From PVC group bacterium (GTDB taxonomy: Bacteria > Verrucomicrobiota > Kiritimatiellia > UBA8416): a stretch of 15,580 bases of DNA. How positions within the stretch are numbered: the first letter of the stretch is position 1; the number at the start of each line of letters is the position of its first letter. Made by a program: the position numbers and the translations under genes. Positions 1 through 6,552 of the stretch are shown here, in pieces. A model generated the notes under the pieces. That model had not been told where the DNA came from. It searched no databases and worked only from the letters and a program-made list of their open reading frames with translations. Location of the stretch: contig PWYP01000119.1 in the NCBI GenBank assembly GCA_003567805.1, positions 1 through 15,580 on the forward strand. Direction: 5' to 3'.

Positions 1-107
1 AAGGCATTTTTGTAACGGTTGCGCAAGGAAACGAGTCCGTTGTAGACGGAGATTACAAAGAATACGACAACAACAGCAATAATGAGAGCAATGATTCCAC
101 CAGTCAT
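1..107 (-). CDS. lemA: LemA family protein, N-terminal part (cut by window edge)
   Basis: The minus strand opens at ATG (107-105) and runs off the window after 35 codons. Residues 4-20 form one hydrophobic helix rich in Ile and Val. It is followed by YNGLVSLRNRYKNA, which closely matches the start of the LemA family, where this juxtamembrane segment leads into an alpha-helical bundle. LemA proteins are about 180-200 residues and are anchored in the inner membrane; their molecular role is poorly defined. An AAGGGG Shine-Dalgarno lies 5 nt before the ATG. The gene is downstream of, and in the same direction as, the MFS gene, but a 146-nt gap with its own promoter-like motif and an inverted repeat separates them. 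The match is clear despite the short fragment. Confidence 0.85.
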   Translation of the reverse strand, partial: MTGGIIALIIAVVVVFFVISVYNGLVSLRNRYKNA

Positions 108-121
108 AATGGCCCCTTTCG

Positions 122-216
122 AATTTTTCTTATCCCACGCAGATGTGGTGTGGAGAAGCGTAATGGCTTGATACCGTAGCGTCAAGGCGGTAGCGCGGCG
201 CATGATAAGAAAAATT
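122..216. repeat. Perfect 13-bp inverted repeat bracketing the lemA upstream region
   Basis: AATTTTTCTTATC at 122-134 is the exact reverse complement of GATAAGAAAAATT at 204-216, with 69 nt between the arms. The arm nearest lemA ends about 14 nt from its start codon, just upstream of the Shine-Dalgarno. The candidate lemA promoter lies between the arms, so both arms would be in RNA only if transcription reads through from the MFS gene. The intervening DNA has smaller pairings (CTTGA with TCAAG; CCAC with GTGG). It could be a leader structure, an operator pair, or chance. Confidence 0.6.
157..185 (-). promoter_or_regulatory. Candidate sigma-70 promoter for lemA
   Basis: On the minus strand, TTGACG (185-180) is separated by 17 nt from TACGCT (162-157). 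The -35 box matches TTGACA at five of six bases. The -10 box keeps only the three most conserved positions (T1, A2, T6). Transcription would start near 150, giving a leader of about 43 nt before the lemA ATG. This is a motif match only. Confidence 0.3.
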
Positions 217-253
217 GCAGGAGATAAGCGCGCTAGGGTAGGCCGTTTCTGAT

Positions 254-1549
254 TCAGTTTGCAGGGGCGTTTTGGGTGGTGACCGACTCTCGGGCGGCGG
301 GGATTTCCTCGTTGAGACGTCCGAGTTTGCCGAGCCCGGGAAAGAGGCGTGCCCAAGTGGCAACCACCAGAAGGGTACCGACGCCTCCGCTGACGACGGA
401 AACGATAGGGCCGAAGAAGCGTGCCACAAGCCCCGATTCGAACCCACCTAGTTCATTGGAGGTTCCGATGAACATGGAGTTCACAGCGGAAACTCTTCCG
501 CGTAGTTCGTTGGGGGTGCGGAGTTGTACTAGCGTGTGGCGTACAACGACGCTGATGTTATCAAAGGCTCCGGTCAGAAAGAGCATGGCAAAGGAGAGCC
601 AGAAAGAGCGTGAAAGTCCAAAGATGATGGTGGCGACGCCGAATGCAGCTACGGCTTTTAACATGCCGCGTCCGGCGCGTTTCAATGGGGGGCGGTGCGC
701 CATATAGATGGCCATGAGCACGGCCCCTAGCGCGGGTGCGGCCCGCAACCACCCAAGGGATTGTTCCGGGCTCATCCCAAAGGGGCGATCGGTGAGTATG
801 TCGCGCGCAAAAACGGGTAGCAAGTACACGGCCCCGCCTAATAAAACGGCAAACATGTCCAAGGAAACGGTTCCAAGAATGATTTTTTGATGCCAGACAA
901 ATGCGATACCTTCACGTAACTGGCGGCGAATCGAGCCTGGTTGGCCTTGTTTGCCCGTAGGTATTTTAGCACCCCATAGAAGCAGTAGGAATCCGGTAGT
1001 GCAACATGCACTGAAAAAATAGGCGGAGGGAATGTGGATGCCAACTATGATGCCGCCGAGCGCAGGGCCGATCACAGAGCATAGTTGAAAAAGGGAGGAG
1101 CGCCACTTTACGGCATTTTCCAATGTGTCTGCGGGAACGAGTAACGGGAGAATGGCGGATGCGGAGGGCCCTGCAATCCGATTGAAGCAAGCATCCAGAA
1201 ACAAGAAGACGAACATGCCGCCGACGGGGCCTTGTATGCTGCTGAAGAAGCCTAGTCCGAGGGATGTGATTGTGGTGCCCAGGAGCGCAAACAGGATAAT
1301 GGATTTTCGGTTATATACGTCTGCGACATATCCTGCCGGGAGCGTGAGTAGTAGCATGGGTAGGGCTTTTGTCAGGCCAACAATGCCGAGCAAGAATACG
1401 GAGTCCGTACGCACATAGACTTCCCATCCAAAGGCGACAGCTTGCGCGGCTGCACCGATATGAATAAGAAATCCGCCAATAAAAAGAATGGTGAAAGCCG
1501 GATAGCGGAATGCTGCATATGGATCGTGTTCGCGCCTACTTTGGGTCAT
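254..1549 (-). CDS. MFS transporter (MFS_3 / EntS-like exporter)
   Basis: This 431-residue protein is hydrophobic throughout and has about 12 predictable membrane spans, the usual size for a major facilitator exporter. The loop between spans 2 and 3 reads GYVADVYNRKS, a form of MFS motif A (G-x3-D-x3-R-K). The C-terminal half contains RTPNELRGRVSAVN followed by a conserved gly-rich span. Both patterns are typical of the MFS_3 group that includes the enterobactin exporter EntS and many uncharacterised drug or metabolite exporters. The ATG overlaps the stop of the U32 gene by four bases (ATGA at 1549-1546 on the minus strand), so the two are very probably translationally coupled. The substrate cannot be told from sequence; no siderophore synthesis genes are nearby. 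Confidence 0.88.
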   Translation of the reverse strand: MTQSRREHDPYAAFRYPAFTILFIGGFLIHIGAAAQAVAFGWEVYVRTDSVFLLGIVGLTKALPMLLLTLPAGYVADVYNRKSIILFALLGTTITSLGLGFFSSIQGPVGGMFVFLFLDACFNRIAGPSASAILPLLVPADTLENAVKWRSSLFQLCSVIGPALGGIIVGIHIPSAYFFSACCTTGFLLLLWGAKIPTGKQGQPGSIRRQLREGIAFVWHQKIILGTVSLDMFAVLLGGAVYLLPVFARDILTDRPFGMSPEQSLGWLRAAPALGAVLMAIYMAHRPPLKRAGRGMLKAVAAFGVATIIFGLSRSFWLSFAMLFLTGAFDNISVVVRHTLVQLRTPNELRGRVSAVNSMFIGTSNELGGFESGLVARFFGPIVSVVSGGVGTLLVVATWARLFPGLGKLGRLNEEIPAARESVTTQNAPAN

Positions 1550-2775
1550 GGTTCCTCGTTGGCAGGTAGCACAATATAGACTTTGTCGTTCGCGCGAACA
1601 TGCTCATTACAAGGGATGGTAACCCAGTTGCCTTTCTCTGCGTATGTGAGGATTTCTGCATCTCGTTGCAGGGCGGCGACGGTCATTTCCACAACTCCGG
1701 TGGTGGGGCCATGGATGGCAATGGTGTCGCCAAGAGAGAGGCCGTGCCCTTGAATTTGGATTTGCGCGACTTGCGCCTGTTTATAGTATTTACGCACGAT
1801 ACCTACATGATGTTTTTTGTGTGTGGCTTGATTGGCATCGGTATCGGCATACTGGTCGGTGCCGGGGCGTCCATAATACAAACCGATGCCGAAGGGGCGA
1901 TGATACACTTTGGCGCAATCATCGGTTAGTTCTTGTGCTAGTGCCGGTGTGAATCTGCCAGCTAGAACGGCTTCAACAGCTTGGATGTATGCGGTGACCA
2001 CGGTTTTTACGTATTCCGGGTTACGGGCGCGTCCTTCAATTTTGAAGGATGCGATGCCTGCTTCCATTAATTTGTCGACAAAGGGTAGCGAGCATAGATC
2101 GCGGGCGGAGAGTAGTGTGTGGGATTCTACGCGGAAAGCGGCATCGGCTTGCTCGCCCTGCTTTTTTTCCTCAATATAAAATTCCCTACGACAGGGCTGC
2201 CGGCATTCGCCGCGGCTGGCGGAGAAGCCATAGGCTTCGTGGGAAAGTAAGCAGCGTCCGGAAACGGCGAGGCAGACAGCTCCATGTACAAAGGCTTCAA
2301 TGGGAATGTCCACCTTGCGTGTGATGGTGGCAACTTCCTCGAGTGTGCACTCCCGGGCAAGTACAATGCGTTGGGCGCCCTGGCTTTTGAGAAAGGCTGC
2401 TGTAGTGCTGTTGGAGCATGACATTTGTGTGGAAACGTGAAAGGGAATTTGCAGATCCCGGCAGGCACTAACGGCCGCCCAGTCGGCGACGATTGCCGCA
2501 TCGATGTAGGGTTTGGCAAATGCCAGCACCTCATGGCAATCCTGAAGTTCACCTTCATAGATGATGCTATTGAGCGTTAGGTATAGGCGCACATTTCTGG
2601 CACGGCAGCGTGATGCTGCTTCTGGTAGGGTATCGCGGGTAAAGTTACGGGTGGCCATATGGCGCATATTCAACGTATCCAGACCTAGGTATACCGCGTC
2701 GGTGCCAGCATCGAGCGCGGCCTGTAGTGACGTCATATCGCCTGCCGGTGCCAATATTTCAGGTTTTGCTTGCAT
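1546..2775 (-). CDS. U32 family protein (TrhP/RlhA-like RNA hydroxylation factor, formerly 'collagenase-like')
   Basis: The 409-residue protein begins MQAKPEILAPAGD, the family hallmark (E-x-L-A-P-A-G). The signature region FVHGAVCLAVSGRC (162-175), then RGECRQPC (188-195), then LSARDLCSL (222-230) carries C168, C175, C191 and C228. These match in order and spacing the four cysteines that hold a [4Fe-4S] cluster in UbiU/UbiV, and FKIEGRARNPEYV follows as in TrhP. The last ~85 residues fit the U32 C-terminal domain. Known relatives use prephenate to hydroxylate tRNA U34 (TrhP) or 23S rRNA C2501 (RlhA). The length is closest to TrhP, but I cannot choose between them. The frame stays open 97 codons upstream, but that part is low-complexity, overlaps the divergent gene, and lacks family similarity. 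No Shine-Dalgarno precedes this ATG. MFS follows with a 4-nt overlap. Confidence 0.88.
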   Translation of the reverse strand: MQAKPEILAPAGDMTSLQAALDAGTDAVYLGLDTLNMRHMATRNFTRDTLPEAASRCRARNVRLYLTLNSIIYEGELQDCHEVLAFAKPYIDAAIVADWAAVSACRDLQIPFHVSTQMSCSNSTTAAFLKSQGAQRIVLARECTLEEVATITRKVDIPIEAFVHGAVCLAVSGRCLLSHEAYGFSASRGECRQPCRREFYIEEKKQGEQADAAFRVESHTLLSARDLCSLPFVDKLMEAGIASFKIEGRARNPEYVKTVVTAYIQAVEAVLAGRFTPALAQELTDDCAKVYHRPFGIGLYYGRPGTDQYADTDANQATHKKHHVGIVRKYYKQAQVAQIQIQGHGLSLGDTIAIHGPTTGVVEMTVAALQRDAEILTYAEKGNWVTIPCNEHVRANDKVYIVLPANEEP

Positions 2776-2782
2776 GGAGAGG

Positions 2783-2811
2783 GGTATAACGATGGGATGT
2801 CTGTGCGGCAA
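2783..2811 (-). promoter_or_regulatory. Candidate promoter giving a leaderless U32 transcript
   Basis: On the minus strand, TTGCCG (2811-2806) is followed by a 17-nt spacer and TATACC (2788-2783). Each box matches the sigma-70 consensus at four of six bases with ideal spacing. The ATG of the U32 gene starts 7 nt after the -10 box, where transcription should begin, and the gene has no ribosome-binding site. The two facts together suggest a leaderless message. Confidence 0.33.
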
Positions 2812-2912
2812 TGAAAATCTGGAAACATAGCGTTTTGGTGTTTTGTTGTGCGGATTTTTTTTGATAGTATGCGCATGGTTTGTAATGAAGATCGACATAA
2901 GGGGAGAAGAAC

Positions 2913-3758
2913 ATGGCCAATGCCAATCAACGCAGTGAGGTTGACTCCGAAAATGAAGTATGGCAGGCGATCTCGGCTTTCGAGCAGATTTTGGAGGTAA
3001 TGCCAGATGACCGGTCGTCCTTGGAAACGTTGTCGCATGCCTATGAGCATGTAGGGGATCGGGCACGTGCGTTGGACTATTTATTGCGTCTGGCTGAGGT
3101 GGTTTTGTCTGAAAATGATGCGGAATCTGCTGCTATTGTGCTAGAGCGTCTGGCTGATTATGGGGATGCGGATGAGCAAGTACGTAGTATGATAGAGCGC
3201 TTGCAGGTCTTGCAACCCAAGGTGGCCGTTGCCAACGCAACAGATGTTTCGGATGCGGGCGAAGAACGTAAAGCCAAGGCGGCCGCTCCGAGTGTATTTC
3301 GGGTGACAGATGAGCTGGCCATGGCATGGAAGTTATTAGAGGCGGGCGAAATTTCACAAGAGGATTATTCTTCGTTGGCGCAAGATTTGGCGGAGTTGTC
3401 TACGGATCCGCATTTGACGACGGTGTCGGTATTTCATGTTCTTGAAAATAGGGCCTACAGCGGTATGGAGCGCGTAATGGGCTATGTGTCACGAGACACA
3501 AAGACGCCGTTGATATCTGTGCAGGCTTATGAGGTTTCGTCTGAAATTGCGGGCTTACTGCCGGTTGACTTCATGGTGCGTCATGGGGTTGTGATTTTTG
3601 GTTCCATTTTGGATGAATTGCTGGTGGCCATCATGAACCCGTATAATCAGGATTTGCAGGAAGATATTGCGTCACGGACGGACCGGACCTGTCATTTTTT
3701 TATGACGCCACCCAATGAGCTAGATGCATTGATTGCGTCGCTGAAAGAGGCCACATAA
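2913..3758 (+). CDS. TPR-like protein with C-terminal GspE N-terminal (MshEN-like) domain
   Basis: This 281-residue soluble protein has no signal or membrane segment. Residues about 12-100 read as paired amphipathic helices of TPR type (AISAFEQILEVMPDD, LSHAYEHVGDRARALDYLLRL). A charged Ala-rich linker (103-125) follows. Residues about 130-280 resemble the N-terminal domain of type II secretion/type IV pilus ATPases: TPLISVQAYEVSSEIAGLLP, then a segment around HGVVIFGSILDELLVAIMNP, then LDALIASL. No Walker motifs follow, so it is a stand-alone domain. MshEN domains can bind c-di-GMP, but the RLG...Q motif is not recognisable here. A strong AGGGGAG site precedes the ATG. A weak promoter candidate lies at 2843-2870 (TTGTTG, 16 nt, TAGTAT). 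The sigma factor starts 10 nt after the stop. The function is unknown; I infer an adaptor or sensor. Confidence 0.75.
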   Translation: MANANQRSEVDSENEVWQAISAFEQILEVMPDDRSSLETLSHAYEHVGDRARALDYLLRLAEVVLSENDAESAAIVLERLADYGDADEQVRSMIERLQVLQPKVAVANATDVSDAGEERKAKAAAPSVFRVTDELAMAWKLLEAGEISQEDYSSLAQDLAELSTDPHLTTVSVFHVLENRAYSGMERVMGYVSRDTKTPLISVQAYEVSSEIAGLLPVDFMVRHGVVIFGSILDELLVAIMNPYNQDLQEDIASRTDRTCHFFMTPPNELDALIASLKEAT

Positions 3759-3768
3759 GAAGGGCTGC

Positions 3769-4293
3769 ATGAGACGCAGGGAACAACAGCAACAGCGTGC
3801 AGCGGCATTTGAGCAGGTTGTGCACCATTATGAGAGTCGTCTGCTGCGCTATGCCACAAGTATTGTGCATAATGCTGATTTAGCGCAAGACGTGGTGCAG
3901 GAAGTTTTTATCAAGTTGTTTCGTAAATGGCGTGAGGCATTTGAACCGAGTCTGGCATTGTCTAGTTGGTTGTACCGGACGACGCATAATAGCGCCGTGG
4001 ATGTGATCCGTAAATATGAGCGGCGGCATCGTGTAGAGCAGGAACATCAAGAGGAGGCTGCTGACGCGGTTGTATTGCCCCCGACGGGGCAGGATGACAC
4101 CCATGCAAAACGTATTGCACATGCATTGGCAGTCTTGCCTTCGCGCGACCGCGAGTTAATCAGGCTAAAAGTTTATGAAGAAAAATCGTATAAGGAAATA
4201 AGTGCAATCACCGGTTTATCTGTTGGGAATGTCGGTTATATCTTGCATCACGCGATGCGGAAGCTGGCTGATGCGCTGGGACGGGAAGAATGA
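3769..4293 (+). CDS. ECF-type RNA polymerase sigma factor
   Basis: The 174-residue protein has the two-domain layout of group 4 sigma factors. Region 2 (about 14-85) contains RYATSIVHNADLAQDVVQEVFIKLF and then SSWLYRTTHNSAVDVIRK, the core-binding and -10-recognition helices. A variable acidic linker (90-112) follows. Region 4 (about 113-167) contains LPSRDRELIRLKVYEEKSYKEI and a helix-turn-helix, SAITGLSVGNVGYILHHAMRKL. AGAAGGGC just upstream serves as the ribosome-binding site. The stop overlaps the start of a zinc-finger anti-sigma gene, the classical arrangement in which the anti-sigma holds the sigma factor at the membrane. The inducing signal and regulon are unknown. Confidence 0.93.
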   Translation: MRRREQQQQRAAAFEQVVHHYESRLLRYATSIVHNADLAQDVVQEVFIKLFRKWREAFEPSLALSSWLYRTTHNSAVDVIRKYERRHRVEQEHQEEAADAVVLPPTGQDDTHAKRIAHALAVLPSRDRELIRLKVYEEKSYKEISAITGLSVGNVGYILHHAMRKLADALGREE

Positions 4294-4778
4294 GCGAGAA
4301 ACAACAACAAAAATCTGCTGGCTGCGGATTGAAGTACTGCGAAGAAATTCAGCAACAGTTGCCAGCCTATATGCTGCGAGAGCTTGGCGATAAGCAGAGT
4401 CGTCTGGTTCATGAGCATTTGCGTATGTGTGAGGTCTGCCGGAAAGAAGCGTCGCGCTTTGAAAAAATGCATGCGCTATTGGTTGAGCAGCAGCGTGCTA
4501 CAGATGCCAAGGAAGCTGTTTTGAGTGAGAAGCGTATGCGTCGTCTTCGCTTTACGGCAATGCACCCGGTGTTCGATTGGATTTATTTCCAGCATCGCAT
4601 GGTCTCTGCGCTCTGTGCCGTGCTGTTAGTTGTTTTGATTGTATTTCTGCTGCGAAATTTTGCCTTGTTCCAGGAGCCGGATTTAGAGGATAGCATTCCG
4701 ATTTGGCAGATGTTTCGCAGTGGTCGTTTGCCGGAATTGGTGGAGGAGGTGCACAGGCGCATTCCGGAGGATCCATGA
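4290..4778 (+). CDS. Zinc-finger (ZAS) transmembrane anti-sigma factor
   Basis: The 162-residue protein carries a zinc-binding anti-sigma motif: C17, then H43-x3-C47-x2-C50 in HLRMCEVC, as in zf-HC2 domains. A helical linker leads to one membrane span at about 104-122 (MVSALCAVLLVVLIVFLL). About 40 residues remain outside the cytoplasm, which is short, so any signal is probably sensed through a partner or by proteolysis. The start overlaps the sigma stop (ATGA at 4290-4293), consistent with co-translation and binding of that sigma factor. Its own stop overlaps the pdxA start in the same way. The assignment rests on motif, topology and position; no overall family match is claimed. Confidence 0.88.
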   Translation: MSEKQQQKSAGCGLKYCEEIQQQLPAYMLRELGDKQSRLVHEHLRMCEVCRKEASRFEKMHALLVEQQRATDAKEAVLSEKRMRRLRFTAMHPVFDWIYFQHRMVSALCAVLLVVLIVFLLRNFALFQEPDLEDSIPIWQMFRSGRLPELVEEVHRRIPEDP

Positions 4779-5749
4779 GCACGTTGCCGGTTATAGGGGT
4801 AACGATGGGAGATCCTGCAGGCATTGGGCCTGAATTGTGTCTGGGGTTGTTGGCGGATGAAGCTCTTGCGCGGATGTGTCGCATTCGTGTGTATGGAAGT
4901 CTTGGCTTATTGAAGCGGGTGGCCGCAAAACTTGCGTTACCTTTTCCGGATACATCTTGCGTTGTAGATGATGCCGTGCTCGATACGGATCAAGTGCTAG
5001 CGGGGAAGGTGCAGGCCATATGTGGTGCGGCAGCGGCGCGCTGCGTGGAGCGGGCGGTAGAGGATGCGTTGCAAGGAAACATTGCGGCGGTGGTAACGGC
5101 ACCTTTACACAAGACGGCGCTACATGCGGCTGGTGTAGCATATCCCGGGCACACGGAAATGCTCGCGGCGCTAACAGGGCGAGATGATGTTTGCATGATG
5201 ATGTGGTCTGATGCATTACGGGTTTGTCTGGTTACCACACATGTCGCGTTAGCTGATGCTTCGAAGCAGATCACTTGTGCCCGCGTTGCGCAAGTGCTGG
5301 AACTGGCACATCAAGCCATGCAGCAGCAGGGTATGTCGCAGCCACGTATTACGGTATGCGGGCTCAATCCGCATGCTGGCGAGGAGGATTGTGCGTTCGG
5401 GACTGAGGAGCAGCATGTGGTTATTCCTGCTTTATCTGCTGCTCGCGAACGCGGGTTGAATATTCGCGGTCCCCTCCCGGCGGATACGGCATTCATTCCG
5501 GCGATCCGGGATAAGACGGATGTCTATGTTGCGATGTACCACGATCAAGGTCTGATTCCTTTTAAAATGCTGGCATTTGAAACGGGGGTTAATGTTACAC
5601 TGGGGCTCCCGATTGTTCGTACGTCTCCGGATCATGGTACGGCGTTTGACCTTGCTTGGCGGGGAATGGCATCAAATCGCAGTATGTGCGCTGCTGTGGA
5701 GCTTGGCGTGCGATTAGCTGGGGTTGACACAGGTGCGGGCATCGCATAG
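4775..5749 (+). CDS. pdxA: 4-hydroxythreonine-4-phosphate dehydrogenase PdxA
   Basis: PdxA catalyses the NAD-dependent oxidation of 4-phosphohydroxy-L-threonine in the DXP-dependent route to pyridoxal phosphate. The 324-residue protein begins with VIGVTMGDPAGIGPE, a family hallmark. The three divalent-metal histidines are in GHTE (H126), GLNPHAGE (H200) and MYHDQGL (H256). The C-terminal LGLPIVRTSPDHGTAFD also matches. The length is close to the 329 residues of the E. coli enzyme. The ATG at 4775 is preferred because CGGAGG precedes it and the homology starts there; the open frame extends 24 more codons inside the anti-sigma gene. The start overlaps the anti-sigma stop by ATGA, placing a B6 enzyme in a sigma-factor operon, which is unusual. 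PdxA2-type relatives with other substrates exist, so exact substrate use is inferred. Confidence 0.94.
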   Translation: MSTLPVIGVTMGDPAGIGPELCLGLLADEALARMCRIRVYGSLGLLKRVAAKLALPFPDTSCVVDDAVLDTDQVLAGKVQAICGAAAARCVERAVEDALQGNIAAVVTAPLHKTALHAAGVAYPGHTEMLAALTGRDDVCMMMWSDALRVCLVTTHVALADASKQITCARVAQVLELAHQAMQQQGMSQPRITVCGLNPHAGEEDCAFGTEEQHVVIPALSAARERGLNIRGPLPADTAFIPAIRDKTDVYVAMYHDQGLIPFKMLAFETGVNVTLGLPIVRTSPDHGTAFDLAWRGMASNRSMCAAVELGVRLAGVDTGAGIA

Positions 5750-5790
5750 CATCCGCGGATGATATTTAAGCGGTTTCCGCAAAGCGGAGG
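5750..5790. other. Palindrome and short hairpin after pdxA
   Basis: CATCCGCGGATG at 5750-5761 is a perfect 12-bp palindrome starting right after the pdxA stop codon. A second hairpin, TCCGC-AAA-GCGGA, lies at 5776-5788 and can be extended by two G-U pairs. No T-run follows either, so an intrinsic terminator is not well supported. They may be transcript 3'-end structures separating the sigma operon from the zinc-ribbon gene 105 nt downstream. Confidence 0.4.
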
Positions 5791-5854
5791 CTGGAGCATA
5801 CATCCAACATACATGTGATGGGCGAGAGCTGCTCACCATTGGAAAGGTGGTTTC

Positions 5855-6547
5855 GTGACGACGATTGAGCGTTTACTAGAAGTGCAAGAGCAAGATTTGA
5901 TTATTTTGCGTATAGAAACCGAATTGGCAGATATACCGGCTCGTAAGGCTCGCGAGTTGGAGCGTTTGCAGAGTCACAAATCTGCTTTGCAGGAGGCTGA
6001 TTCGGGTGTGCAGGCGGCACAAGCGGAGTTACGTCAACACGAATTAGAGGTACAGGCGAAGAAGGATCAAATTGCCAAGTTACGTACGCAGCAGATGAGC
6101 TTGAAAACGAATAAAGAGTTCAAGGCGATGTCCGATGAGATTGAAGGGCTGGAGCGTTCGATTCGGCGTGATGAGGATCAGGAAATTGCCATCATGGAAA
6201 AGATAGAAGCCTCCAAGAGGGCCATGGGCGAGCAGCAGGCGGCCTTAGATGCTGAGCAAAAAGAGGTGGATGAAGATGTTAAGGTTTTTGATGCGCGTGC
6301 CCAGGAGTTGCAACAAGAGCTAGATGGCCTGCGGGCGAAACGGCAAGAGTTGCTTGATGGAATTGACGCGGATTGGTTGCGGCGGTATGAGGCGATTTTA
6401 CAACGCCGTCGTGGTGCAGCAATCGTTTCCTGTGCGAATGGGGTGTGTGGAGGTTGCCATATGGCGGTTCCCCCTTACCAGCAACACGAGGCTCGGAAAC
6501 AACTCGAAATGGTGATTTGCGGATATTGTGGTCGTATGTTACATTGA
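5855..6547 (+). CDS. Coiled-coil protein with C-terminal C4 zinc ribbon (CdsZ / HP0958-like)
   Basis: The 230-residue protein is a long charged coiled coil (about 1-185, rich in Glu, Gln, Lys, Arg and Ala) ending in a zinc ribbon. C198-x2-C201 (CGGC) and C222-x2-C225 (CGYC) supply the ligands, and an extra C193 precedes them. This is the layout of the zf-RING_7 family, which includes HP0958/FlgZ of Helicobacter and CdsZ of Chlamydia; relatives bind nucleic acid or act as chaperones for secretion and flagellar systems. The start is GTG at 5855, preceded by GGAAAGG; no ATG fits the homology better. Only 5 nt separate its stop codon from the mature 5' end of RNase P RNA, so the RNA is probably transcribed from, or through, this gene. 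The cellular role is not determined. Confidence 0.85.
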   Translation: MTTIERLLEVQEQDLIILRIETELADIPARKARELERLQSHKSALQEADSGVQAAQAELRQHELEVQAKKDQIAKLRTQQMSLKTNKEFKAMSDEIEGLERSIRRDEDQEIAIMEKIEASKRAMGEQQAALDAEQKEVDEDVKVFDARAQELQQELDGLRAKRQELLDGIDADWLRRYEAILQRRRGAAIVSCANGVCGGCHMAVPPYQQHEARKQLEMVICGYCGRMLH

Positions 6548-6552
6548 CGTTT

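Noticed and set aside
254..2775. Siderophore locus suggested by the EntS-like exporter
   Set aside because: No synthesis or uptake genes nearby; the exporter is coupled to an RNA-modification gene and similarity is at superfamily level only.
2821..2850. ECF-type autoregulatory promoter (GGAAAC ... GTTG) in front of the TPR/sigma operon
   Set aside because: GGAAAC resembles an ECF -35 element, but the -10 match is too vague and the motif is short; the regulon of this sigma factor is unknown.
2776..3066. 97-codon N-terminal extension of the U32 protein
   Set aside because: His/Pro/Arg-rich low-complexity translation overlapping the divergent TPR gene, while the family begins at MQAKPEILAPAGD.
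5776..5790. Intrinsic terminator after pdxA
   Set aside because: The stem is only 5 perfect pairs plus two G-U pairs and no T-run follows; kept only as a hairpin.
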